From Streptomyces sp. NBC_00659 (GTDB lineage Bacteria > Actinomycetota > Actinomycetes > Streptomycetales > Streptomycetaceae), in assembly GCF_036226925.1 (NCBI RefSeq), contig NZ_CP109031.1, forward strand, positions 1,054,001 through 1,118,000: a stretch of 64,000 nt of DNA, written 5' to 3'. Below the pieces are notes generated by a model. That model was not told the DNA's origin, searched no databases, and worked only from the letters and a program-made list of their open reading frames with translations. Each line of letters opens with the position of its first letter. Positions within the stretch are counted from its first letter, which is position 1. Positions 33,560 to 41,224 of this stretch are shown piece after piece. The translations under genes were made by a program, and so were the position numbers.

Positions 33560-34266
33560 GGTGTGGCTCCGTCCCGCACGTAGTCGTCGTACGACGTGTA
33601 GGTCACGCCCAGGCGGACCAGGGTCTCGCGCAACCCGTAGCGGTCCAGGCCGAGTTCGCCGTCGAGGAAGGCGGCGCGGGCCAGCGCCTCCTTGCGCTCG
33701 CGGGCCGCGGAGGCCTCGGCGACCTCGCGGGCTTCCTCGCGCGGCACGCACACCACGCCGTCGTCGTCGGCGAGGATCACGTCGCCGGGCCGGACGATCT
33801 GGCCGCCGATGGCCACCGGCACGTTCACGGAGCCGCCGGTCGCCTTCACGGTGCCCTGCGGGCTGACAGCGGCGGACCAGGCGGCGAAGCCCATCTCCCG
33901 CAGTTCGACGGTGTCCCGGATGCCGGCGTTGATCACCAGACCGCGCACACCACGCCGTTGGAGCGCGGTGGCGAACAGCTCGCCGAACATGCCGTCGGTG
34001 GAGGGCGAGGTGGTGGTGACGACCAGGATGTCGCCCTCTCCGCACTGCTCCACAGCGGCGTGGATCATGAGGTTGTCGCCGGGCCAGGACAGGACGGTGA
34101 CCGCGGTGCCCGCGACACGGGTGTCCTGCTGGACGGGGCGCAGATGCGTGCCGAGCAGGCCGGTGCGGCCCATGGCCTCGTGCACGGTCGCGGTGCCGTA
34201 TCCGGCGATCGCCTCGACGTCCTTCGCGTCCGCCTTCGGCGGGCCGGTGACGATCACGCCGCTCAT
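33556..34266 (-). CDS. galC: 4-carboxy-4-hydroxy-2-oxoadipate aldolase (GalC/LigK, RraA-like)
   Basis: This 236-residue RraA-fold protein cleaves 4-carboxy-4-hydroxy-2-oxoadipate to pyruvate and oxaloacetate, the last step of the pathway. The conserved metal/phosphate loop is GDNLMIHAAVEQCGEGDILVV and the catalytic segment is GVRGLVINAGIRDTVELREMG; the Arg-Asp in GIRD is the RraA-family active site. GDVILADDDGVVCVP is the other family hallmark. The ATG overlaps the galB stop by four bases and the stop overlaps the micro-ORF start. Confidence 0.9.
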   Translation of the reverse strand: MSGVIVTGPPKADAKDVEAIAGYGTATVHEAMGRTGLLGTHLRPVQQDTRVAGTAVTVLSWPGDNLMIHAAVEQCGEGDILVVTTTSPSTDGMFGELFATALQRRGVRGLVINAGIRDTVELREMGFAAWSAAVSPQGTVKATGGSVNVPVAIGGQIVRPGDVILADDDGVVCVPREEAREVAEASAARERKEALARAAFLDGELGLDRYGLRETLVRLGVTYTSYDDYVRDGATP

Positions 34267-35051
34267 GCCAGCTCCTTCGCGATCTGCGGGTAGGGACGCA
34301 TGAACGCCTCGGCCATGGTCTTGTGGGCCAGGCCCAGGTTGGGGCCGGCGTTGCGCTTGAGCTGGACCCCGCGGCGCACGGCGAGGTCGGTGTAGTAGTC
34401 CCACAGGTGCTGCTGGGCGCCGAGGCACTCCATCGCCTTGCGCTTGGTCTCCCACACCTCGGTGATGTCGAGGAGGACCTCGGGCCTGAAGCCGCTCATC
34501 TCGGGCTGGTGGGGCTCGAAGTAGAAGACGGGCGGGGCACCGATGATCTCGCCCTCGCCGGGATAGCCGATGGCCTGGGCGAGGACCCTGGCCTCCAGCG
34601 CCATGCGGTGGGCGGCGGGGTGGTCGCCGTTGTACGGGTCCTCGGCCGGGTGGGTGAGCACGACGTCCGGCTGGGTCTCGCGGTAGAGCGTCACCAGGCG
34701 GTCGGTGAGCTCGGCGGTGACGGTCAGCGGGTAGTCGCCGGCGTCGAAGAAGCGGACCGCGGCGCCGAGCGTGGCGGCGGCCTTCTCGGCCTCCTCACGG
34801 CGTATCGCCTTGATCTCGTCGAGCTTCTTGCCCTCGCGCCAGGCCTTGGCGGACTCACCGCGCTCGCCGAAGGTCAGGCACGCGATCGTGACCTTCTCCC
34901 CGCGGGACGCGGCCAGGGCGATCGCGCCCCCTGCCCGCCACACGAAGTCTCCGGCGTGCGCGGTGACGACGAGCGTCGATCGTGACGGGCTCCCCCCGGG
35001 CTCGGGCGGGGCCGGGGGCTCGGGGGTGGCGGGCGCGTAGCCGTGCGTCAT
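34263..35051 (-). CDS. galB: 4-oxalomesaconate hydratase (GalB, PIG-L/LmbE fold)
   Basis: This 262-residue protein has the PIG-L fold. The metal-binding motif near the N-terminus reads TAHAGDFVWRAGG (AHxxD), and the second cluster is EDPYNGDHPAAHRMALEA. GalB enzymes hydrate 4-oxalomesaconate to 4-carboxy-4-hydroxy-2-oxoadipate and differ in fold from the LigJ hydratase. The start ATG at 35051 is preceded by AAGGAG. It lies 75 bp downstream of gntR and is probably cotranscribed with it. The two ends of the protein (proline-rich N-terminus, conserved C-terminus) are normal for actinobacterial members. Confidence 0.88.
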   Translation of the reverse strand: MTHGYAPATPEPPAPPEPGGSPSRSTLVVTAHAGDFVWRAGGAIALAASRGEKVTIACLTFGERGESAKAWREGKKLDEIKAIRREEAEKAAATLGAAVRFFDAGDYPLTVTAELTDRLVTLYRETQPDVVLTHPAEDPYNGDHPAAHRMALEARVLAQAIGYPGEGEIIGAPPVFYFEPHQPEMSGFRPEVLLDITEVWETKRKAMECLGAQQHLWDYYTDLAVRRGVQLKRNAGPNLGLAHKTMAEAFMRPYPQIAKELA

Positions 35052-35126
35052 TGCAGCAATCTCCTTGATGGACAGGTGGGCGCCCGCCTCGGCTGTCCGT
35101 CGCACCGCGCGTCGCCGCGCGGTGCG

Positions 35127-35777
35127 TCAGTCGCGCAGCGCTTCGATCACACTGCCGAGGTGAGCGCGGACGGCCGTTTCGGCCGCCTGCGGGTCCCTGG
35201 CCGCGATCGCCTCGATCATGGCCAGGTGTTCACTCAGGGACTGCTGCGCGCGACCGGGACGCAACGCCAGCTGGAAGCGGTGGCGAACCAGTTGGGCGTT
35301 GAGCCGTTCCAGGAGTCCCACGGCCGTCCGCTGGCCGGAGAACTCCCTGATCCGAGCGTGTACTTCGTGGTTCAGCTCGGAGTAGGTGATGGGTTCACCG
35401 TCGCCGACCGCCTTGACCATGGCGGCGCCCAGGTCCGCCAGCTCGGCGAGCTGGTCGTCGGTGGCCAGGACGGCCGCCTTGGCGGCGCAGAGACCTTCGA
35501 GGGCCATACGGCACTCGGTGATGGCGACCGCTTCCTCCACGGTCACCACCCGGACGCGTGATCCGCGGTTGCGGATCCGTTCGACCAGTCCCTCCGATTC
35601 CAGCTCGATCAACGCCGCCCGCGCGCTGGCCCGGGTGACACCGAACTGCTCGGCGAGTTCGTTCTCCACCAGCCGCTGGGCCGGTGCCATCTCTCCGCGC
35701 AGAATCGCCTGCCGCAGCTGCACCAACGCGTGCTGCTTGGCCTGCTCGCCGGTGCCTGGACGGGCTTCCGTCTGCAT
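35127..35777 (-). CDS. GntR-family transcriptional regulator (FCD subfamily)
   Basis: The protein has 216 residues. The N-terminal winged helix (AQRLVENELAEQFGVTRASARAALIELESEGLVER, about residues 36-70) is followed by an all-helical FCD ligand domain with the D/H metal-site pattern (ELNHEVHARIREFSG, HLAMIEAIAARDPQAAETAVRAHL). FCD members commonly sense organic acids and regulate catabolic operons. The gene heads gntR-galB-galC-galD-dioxygenase and has a near-perfect palindrome 45 bp upstream of its start, so autoregulation is likely. The effector might be an intermediate such as 4-oxalomesaconate. Confidence 0.85.
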   Translation of the reverse strand: MQTEARPGTGEQAKQHALVQLRQAILRGEMAPAQRLVENELAEQFGVTRASARAALIELESEGLVERIRNRGSRVRVVTVEEAVAITECRMALEGLCAAKAAVLATDDQLAELADLGAAMVKAVGDGEPITYSELNHEVHARIREFSGQRTAVGLLERLNAQLVRHRFQLALRPGRAQQSLSEHLAMIEAIAARDPQAAETAVRAHLGSVIEALRD

Positions 35778-35821
35778 TGCGCCCTCCCTGAGTGAGTGCC
35801 TGTCGAACGTAAATCTAGACC

Positions 35822-35845
35822 AACAAGATTGTCAACAATTTTGTT
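35822..35845. promoter_or_regulatory. Near-perfect 24-bp palindrome, probable GntR operator
   Basis: The element starts AACAAGATTG and ends CAATTTTGTT, with 20 of 24 positions symmetric, and its centre carries TTGTCAACAA. It sits 45 bp upstream of gntR in an AT-rich patch. The same core is present upstream of the MFS gene. Confidence 0.65.
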
Positions 35846-36054
35846 CGGCATGTTGCCGACCGTGCGGCGGCGGAACCCTCGGCTCCGTCGCCGCACCGGG
35901 AGACGCAGGGCCTGTGCCGGAGCCGGGGCGGACCCGAGGACGGCCGGAGGGGCGCTCATCTCGTGCGACGCGACCGCCATGGGCCCGGCGCGGCACGTTC
36001 GCGTAGAGGCCCGGCGGGTTCACGGCACCGGCAGGGCCGGGCGCCGACAGCGGA

Positions 36055-36105
36055 GCGGCCCGGTGCCGCGGCAGACGGACAGCGTCTGCCGCGGCACCGG
36101 GCCGC
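36055..36105 (-). terminator. Very strong terminator with perfect 23-bp stem
   Basis: The arms GCGGCCCGGTGCCGCGG... and their complement pair perfectly over 23 bp around the loop GACAG, 24 bp past the Ldh stop codon. It ends the ALDH-lhgO-amidohydrolase-ThDP-Ldh unit. The 352-bp gap 35778-36129 also contains the GntR operator. Confidence 0.88.
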
Positions 36106-36129
36106 CGGGGATACGAAGACGTCCGGGAG

Positions 36130-37203
36130 CTACCCCCGGACCTCGGGCACGGTGATGCCGAACCCGGCCGCGCTCTCGGTCAGTTCGCGCCACACCTTGA
36201 CCGCCACGGGCACCCCCTCCCCCGTGCGCAGCGCCGCGACCGAGGCGCTGCGCTCCCCCGGGTAGAACACGCCCTGCGCTCCGTCCGCCGGAGTCAGCGC
36301 CTTGAGCGTGGCGAGCGTGGCGTCGACGGCCGCGGTGAACTCCCCGGCGTCACCGAAGGCCGCCGGGTCGATGGCGACGATCAGCGCGTTCTGGCGGTGC
36401 TTGCGGCCTTCGGGATCGTCGGAGTGGAAGGCGGCGAAGATGGGCGCGCCGACGAGAACGCTGGTCAGCAGCTCGAAGGCGAGCGACATGCCGGCCCCCT
36501 TGGCGCCGCCCAGCGGCAGCGGCATGACCGCCTTGTCCGGATCGGTGGTGGGGGTGCCGTCCCCGGTGGCGGCGGCGCCTTCGGGCAGCGGGGTGCCGCT
36601 CGCCCGGGCCTGCCGGATCTTGCCCAGCGCGATGGTGGCGGTGGCCATGTCGAGAAGCAGCGGGGCATGACTCCTCGCCGGTACGGCGACGGCGAGCGGG
36701 CTGGTCGCGACCGCCGCGCCCTTGGCCCCGGTGTAACCCATGTTGGGCATGCCGGCGACGAACGCGATGCCGATCAGGCCCTGTTCGGCGATCTTCGAGA
36801 CGTAGTAGCCGATGGCACCGGTGTGCACGGTGCGACGCACCCCGACGGCCGCGACGCCGCTCGCCCGGGCCCGGGTGACCGCCTCCTCGGCGGCGGCGGT
36901 GAGGGCCACCGGTCCCGGCGCTCGGTCGGCGTCGAGGACGGCGACGGCCGGGGTGCTCGACTCGACCGTGATCTCGGGACGGGCGTTGACCACCCCCTTG
37001 GAGAGCAGCTCCAGGTAGGCGGGGACACGCGCGGTGCCGTGGGAGTCGACGCCGCGCAGCGCGGCCCAGACGAACACGTCGGCGGTGGTACGGGCGTGCT
37101 CGGGGCCGAGGCCGCCCTTCTCGAGGAGGGCCGCGGCGAATCCGCGGAGCTCCTCGGCGGGGACGAGCACCTTGCCCGGCTTGGGCGTCGGGGTGTCGGT
37201 CAT
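36130..37203 (-). CDS. Ldh-family (malate/L-lactate/sulfolactate dehydrogenase type) NAD(P)-dependent oxidoreductase
   Basis: This 357-residue protein belongs to the Ldh/ComC/YlbC fold, distinct from classical lactate dehydrogenases. Family motifs are VFVWAALRGVDSHGTARVPAYL (catalytic His in DSHG), VGVRRTVHTGAIGYYV, GIAFVAGMPNMGYTGAKGAAVATSPLAVAVPA and LPLGGAKGAGMSLAFELL. Such enzymes oxidise 2-hydroxy acids to 2-keto acids. The next gene upstream is a ThDP-dependent decarboxylase, suggesting a hydroxy-acid to keto-acid to aldehyde sequence. The start at 37203 is 20 bp after that gene's stop. Substrate unknown. Confidence 0.85.
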   Translation of the reverse strand: MTDTPTPKPGKVLVPAEELRGFAAALLEKGGLGPEHARTTADVFVWAALRGVDSHGTARVPAYLELLSKGVVNARPEITVESSTPAVAVLDADRAPGPVALTAAAEEAVTRARASGVAAVGVRRTVHTGAIGYYVSKIAEQGLIGIAFVAGMPNMGYTGAKGAAVATSPLAVAVPARSHAPLLLDMATATIALGKIRQARASGTPLPEGAAATGDGTPTTDPDKAVMPLPLGGAKGAGMSLAFELLTSVLVGAPIFAAFHSDDPEGRKHRQNALIVAIDPAAFGDAGEFTAAVDATLATLKALTPADGAQGVFYPGERSASVAALRTGEGVPVAVKVWRELTESAAGFGITVPEVRG

Positions 37204-37223
37204 GGTGGCGGGTGCCTCCTGGA

Positions 37224-38975
37224 TCAGCGGGTGACGAGGACGTCGACGACGGCGGTGGTGCCCTCCGACACGGCCTTGAGCGCGCGCTCCAGGGCGGGAG
37301 CGAGCGCGTCCGGCGCGTCGACGGTCTCGGTGTGCATGCCGAACGGCTCGGCGAACCGGGCGAGCCGGGGCAGCCGGCGCAGGTCGGTGCCGAGCCACTC
37401 GCCGGTCTCGGCCGCCGCGCCCTCGGGGTAGAACCGGCGATGGTTGAGGTTCATCGACTTGTAGACACGGTTGTTGAAGACCACGATCAGCAGCGGCAGT
37501 CCGTACGCGTTCGAGGCGTCGTACGACGGGATGACCGGGTTGTAGGCGAAGGCGCCGTCGCCGATCGTGAGGACCACGGGCCTTTCCCGCGCGGCGAGTT
37601 TGACGCCGAGCGCGACCGCGATGCCCTGGCCGAGTCCGCCCTGGACGTAGAAGTACGCGTCGGGCTCGGAGGTCTGCAGATGGCGTTTGACGACACGGCT
37701 GTGCGTGATCGTCTCGTCGACGACGATCGCGTCCTGCCCGTCCAGGAGCCCGCGCAGGGTGGCGGCCACGTGCACGGGGTCGACGCCCTCGGATCGCGCC
37801 GCCTTCGCCTCGGCGGCCGCGATGGCGGCCTGTTCGTCCGCGTGCCGCTCCTCGTGCTCCGCTCGGCGCACGGTGACGGCGGCCGTGCCCTCGGGGTCCG
37901 GCGGCCGTGTGTGCGCCCGCTTGGCGAGCTGGCGCAGGGTGTTGGCGACGTTTCCTTCCAGATAGCGGTCGGCGAAGAGGACTTGGTAGGCGACGTGCGG
38001 GCGTTGCGGAACCTCGTCGATGACCACGATCCGCGCCTTGGAGGGGCGGCGCGACGGCGGATAGAAGGGGGCGCGGCAGTTGACGAGGAGGATGAGATCG
38101 GCCTCGTCCATCCAGGGGCCGATGTCCGAGCCCGCGTGCAGCGGGTGGGTGCGCGGGAAGTTGCCGCACACCGCCGAGTCGGGTTCGACGACCGGGAGGT
38201 TCCAGGCCTCGGCGAAGGCGACCAGGGCCTCGAAGCCGCCCGCCTCGCGGCCCGCCGTCTCGGTGACGATCACCGGGACGGCCGCTTCGCGGATCAACTC
38301 GGCGACGAGGTCGGCCTCTTCGGGGGAACTGTGGGTCGAACCCGGTGGGACGACGGGCTTGGCCTCGCGGCCGTCCCACTCCTCCAGCAGGATCTCCAGC
38401 GGGATGTCGAGGTAGACCGGTCCGGCCGGTGCCCGCCAGGCCAGTTCGGCCGCCCGCGTGACCATGGAGGGCAGGGTGTGCACCCCGGCGGCCTCGTTGG
38501 ACCACTTGGTGAACGGCCTTGCGATGCCGTGCGGTCCGCCGACGATGGACAGGTTGCGGTACCACTGACCGCCGGGGTCCTGTCCGGGTCCGTCGCCGTA
38601 GGTGGTCGACTCCGAGGAGGCGACCACCATGGGGACGCCGGCCAGCAGGGCTCCGTGGACGGCCATGGAGCCCTGGAGCAGGCCGGGGGCCGCGTGCAGG
38701 AGCACGGCCTGCGGGCGGCGGGCGAGCAGGCCGTAGCCGGTGGCCATCCCGACTGCCACGGTCTCGTGGGTGAGGTCCAGGTATTCCGGTGCGGGCTCGC
38801 CGTCGCGGTGGCGCCGGGCCAGGGATTCCCAGACCGGGGCCCATTCCGACCCCGAGGAGCAGAAGACGTAGTCGGCGCCGACGGCGTTGAAGGCCGATAC
38901 GAGCGCTTCACCGCCGTCCTTGCCGCCGGCCCCCGGTGTGTTGCCGGCACCCGGTGTGTTCTCGGTGTCCGTCAT
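37224..38975 (-). CDS. Thiamine-diphosphate-dependent enzyme (benzoylformate-decarboxylase/acetolactate-synthase superfamily)
   Basis: This 583-residue protein has the three ThDP domains. The catalytic Glu is E71 (DLTHETVAVGMATGYGLL), and the ThDP/Mg motif runs from GDG (residues 472-474) to N501-N502, the canonical spacing. The N-terminal 20 residues repeat NTPGAG. Between Ldh and the amidohydrolase it is best seen as an aromatic 2-keto-acid decarboxylase or a C-C lyase. Acetolactate synthesis is unlikely because no regulatory subunit is present. The stop is 20 bp from the Ldh start; the ATG follows the amidohydrolase stop by 13 bp. Confidence 0.8.
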   Translation of the reverse strand: MTDTENTPGAGNTPGAGGKDGGEALVSAFNAVGADYVFCSSGSEWAPVWESLARRHRDGEPAPEYLDLTHETVAVGMATGYGLLARRPQAVLLHAAPGLLQGSMAVHGALLAGVPMVVASSESTTYGDGPGQDPGGQWYRNLSIVGGPHGIARPFTKWSNEAAGVHTLPSMVTRAAELAWRAPAGPVYLDIPLEILLEEWDGREAKPVVPPGSTHSSPEEADLVAELIREAAVPVIVTETAGREAGGFEALVAFAEAWNLPVVEPDSAVCGNFPRTHPLHAGSDIGPWMDEADLILLVNCRAPFYPPSRRPSKARIVVIDEVPQRPHVAYQVLFADRYLEGNVANTLRQLAKRAHTRPPDPEGTAAVTVRRAEHEERHADEQAAIAAAEAKAARSEGVDPVHVAATLRGLLDGQDAIVVDETITHSRVVKRHLQTSEPDAYFYVQGGLGQGIAVALGVKLAARERPVVLTIGDGAFAYNPVIPSYDASNAYGLPLLIVVFNNRVYKSMNLNHRRFYPEGAAAETGEWLGTDLRRLPRLARFAEPFGMHTETVDAPDALAPALERALKAVSEGTTAVVDVLVTR

Positions 38976-38988
38976 CTCCGGTGTGCCC

Positions 38989-39849
38989 TCAGCCTTCGAT
39001 CGGCCAGTCGAGGACCTCGGAGATGCCGCGGCCCAGGATCCACTCCAGTTCCTCGGGCGTGAAGTCCCAGTGCTGGGTGAACTGTTCGATGGTGTCGGTG
39101 TAGGTGATGCCGTGGCCCAGCAGGCGGGTGATGTCGGTGCCGTAGAAGCACCGCTGGGGGCCCAGCTTGTCGACCATCTCGCGCACGTACTTCTCGATGT
39201 TCTTGTTCGGGAAGGGCTGCGTCGAGTAGCCGGGGAGCGCCGAGACCTTGACGTAGATGTTCGGGTGGACGGCCAGGTCGGCGGTCTCCTGGACCCAGTA
39301 GCCGATCGCGTCGTCCACGCAGCGGGCCATGATGCCCATGTGGTCGATGATGATCTTCAGGCCGGGGTGCTTGGCGGCGATCTCGCCGAGCTCGCGCTTC
39401 CAGATCGGGGCGTGGACCATGGTGGGGATGCCGAGTTCCTCGGCGATCGGCCAGTACCAGTCGTTGGTGCCGTCGATCATCCAGTTGCGGTCCTGCGGGC
39501 GGTGGAAGGTGAGCCGGGTCCCCTTGATGTGCGGGTTGTGGGCGAAGTCCTTCAGCATCGCGGTGCCCTCGACGGCGTCGTCCTGCGGGACGCGGGCCAT
39601 GATGCCGAAGCGGTCCGGGTGGGCCTCGCAGGCCTCGAGGGCGTAGTCGATGCGGTTGCCCTCCCAGGACGGGGGCAGGATCAGCGCCCGGTTGACGCCC
39701 GCCTCGTCCATCAGCTCGAGGGCCTCCTCGTAGGAGAACGGTTCCTCGCGGTGTCCGTTGAGGCGGATGCGCTCCCGTGCGCCGGGGACCCAGGGGCGGT
39801 CCGGGGTCTCTTCCTTCCAGATGTGGATCTGGGTGTCGACAACGAACAT
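38989..39849 (-). CDS. Amidohydrolase-2 family protein (LigI-like / COG3618 TIM-barrel metal-dependent hydrolase)
   Basis: This 286-residue protein begins FVVDTQIHIWKEE; the H-x-H-like metal site of this family is represented by QIHIW. Later ligands are in MVHAPIWK, LKIIIDHMGI and RCFYGTDITRLLG. Close families include 2-pyrone-4,6-dicarboxylate lactonase (LigI), 4-oxalomesaconate hydratase (LigJ) and sugar lactonases. In this setting a lactone or pyrone hydrolysis in aromatic breakdown is likely. It is the first gene after a 131-bp gap holding a GCAAGCAGTTCTTGCG element. Confidence 0.78.
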   Translation of the reverse strand: MFVVDTQIHIWKEETPDRPWVPGARERIRLNGHREEPFSYEEALELMDEAGVNRALILPPSWEGNRIDYALEACEAHPDRFGIMARVPQDDAVEGTAMLKDFAHNPHIKGTRLTFHRPQDRNWMIDGTNDWYWPIAEELGIPTMVHAPIWKRELGEIAAKHPGLKIIIDHMGIMARCVDDAIGYWVQETADLAVHPNIYVKVSALPGYSTQPFPNKNIEKYVREMVDKLGPQRCFYGTDITRLLGHGITYTDTIEQFTQHWDFTPEELEWILGRGISEVLDWPIEG

Positions 39850-39937
39850 GTCATCTGCCGTTTCTCTGCGGAGGGGTGCCGGGGTGGTGCGGAGGGAACG
39901 CTAGGTCGGCGAAAGGCCTTTGCCGAGCGCTGGGGGT

Positions 39938-39953
39938 GCAAGCAGTTCTTGCG
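39938..39953. promoter_or_regulatory. Candidate LysR-type operator upstream of the amidohydrolase-ThDP-Ldh genes
   Basis: GCAAGCAGTTCTTGCG is an inverted repeat (GCAAG/CTTGC) about 90 bp upstream of the amidohydrolase start. The same pattern, GCAAnnnnTTCTTGCG, recurs at 49403-49418 beside the LysR gene. Confidence 0.45.
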
Positions 39954-39980
39954 CGGAAGTGCCCTGCGCACAGGGCATGT

Positions 39981-41192
39981 TCAGGTTGTGCGGATGTCGC
40001 CGAGGACGGTGTCGGCGATGTGTTCCGCGATCGCCATCGAGGAGGTCGCGGCGGGCGAGGGCGCGTTGCGTACGGCGGTGACGCCACCGGCCTGGTGGAT
40101 GACGAAGTCGTCCACCAGCGAGCCGTCCCTGCCGAGCGCCTGGGCGCGTACGCCGGCCCCGCCGCGCACCACGTCGGCGGCGTGGATGGCGGGGACGTAC
40201 GCCCTGGCGGCCCTCATGTAGGCGTCCACCGACAGTGAGCCGCGTATCTCCTTGACGCCGGTGCGCCAGTGTTCCCTGGCCAGACGCCACATGCCGGGGA
40301 AGCGGGCGATGCGGGCGAGTTCGCGGACGTCGATGTCGGAGCGACGGTATCCCTCGCGGGCGAGGGCGAGGACCGCGTTGGGTCCCACCTCCACGTCGCC
40401 GTTCACGCGGCGGGTGAAGTGCACGCCGAGGAAGGGGTAACGCGGGTCGGGCACGGGGTAGATGAGGCCGCGGACCATGTGCGCCCTGCTCGGTGTGACG
40501 GTCATGTACTCGCCGCGGAACGGGACGATGCGCGGCTCGTCCCCGTCGTCGGCCAGCCGGGCGACCCGGTCGCTCTGGAGTCCCGCGCAGAGCACCAGGC
40601 GGCCGGCGCGCAGGGTTTCCGCACCGGAGGCGACCTCGATGCCCCCGCCGTCGAGGCGGGTGAGGCGGGTCACCGGGAAGCCGAGTCGTACCTCGCCGCC
40701 GGAGTCCACGACGTCCCGGGCGAACGACCGGGCGACGGCGGTGTAGTCGGTGATGGCGGTACGCGGGGAGTGCAGGGCCGCCCGGCCCACGGCGTACGGC
40801 TCGATCTCATGGATCTCGTCCGCGTGGACCCGGCGCAGGCCCGGCACCCTGTTCTCCAGGGACGTGGCGTACAGGGCCTCCAGACGCGGCACTTCGTCGT
40901 CCGTGACGGCGACGACGAGCTTGCCGCACTCGTCGTAGGGCAGCCGCCGTTCCCGGCAGTACGCGCGGAGCATCGTCATCCCCCGGGTGCACAGGCGGGC
41001 CTTGAGACTGCCCGGCCGGTAGTAGATGCCGGCGTGCACCACGCCCGAGTTGTGACCGGTCTGGTGGACGGCGACCTCCTGCTCCTTGTCCAGGACCACG
41101 ACCCGCGTGCCGGGCCGGCGCAGGGCGATCTCCCGTGCCGTGGCCAGACCCACGATCCCGGCGCCGACGACGGCGATCGTCTCGTCAGCCAT
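39981..41192 (-). CDS. lhgO: L-2-hydroxyglutarate oxidase (LhgO-type FAD oxidoreductase)
   Basis: This 403-residue FAD protein of the DAO family begins IAVVGAGIVGLATAREIAL and continues with HQTGHNSGVVHAGIYYRPGSLKARLC, the LhgO hallmark. ADEIHEIEPYAVG and LGVHFTRRVNGDVEVGPNAVLA are further matches. LhgO oxidises L-2-hydroxyglutarate to 2-oxoglutarate and feeds electrons to the membrane; a homologous 2-hydroxy diacid from the aromatic pathway could be the true substrate here. It follows the aldehyde dehydrogenase gene by 32 bp on the same strand. Confidence 0.85.
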   Translation of the reverse strand: MADETIAVVGAGIVGLATAREIALRRPGTRVVVLDKEQEVAVHQTGHNSGVVHAGIYYRPGSLKARLCTRGMTMLRAYCRERRLPYDECGKLVVAVTDDEVPRLEALYATSLENRVPGLRRVHADEIHEIEPYAVGRAALHSPRTAITDYTAVARSFARDVVDSGGEVRLGFPVTRLTRLDGGGIEVASGAETLRAGRLVLCAGLQSDRVARLADDGDEPRIVPFRGEYMTVTPSRAHMVRGLIYPVPDPRYPFLGVHFTRRVNGDVEVGPNAVLALAREGYRRSDIDVRELARIARFPGMWRLAREHWRTGVKEIRGSLSVDAYMRAARAYVPAIHAADVVRGGAGVRAQALGRDGSLVDDFVIHQAGGVTAVRNAPSPAATSSMAIAEHIADTVLGDIRTT

Positions 41193-41224
41193 CCGCTCTC
41201 CTCCTCTCGCCGCTCACGGCCCCG

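Noticed and set aside
31455..33866. An 803-codon plus-strand frame across the dioxygenase and galD genes
   Set aside because: No ribosome site or domain; it mirrors the codon bias of the minus-strand genes.
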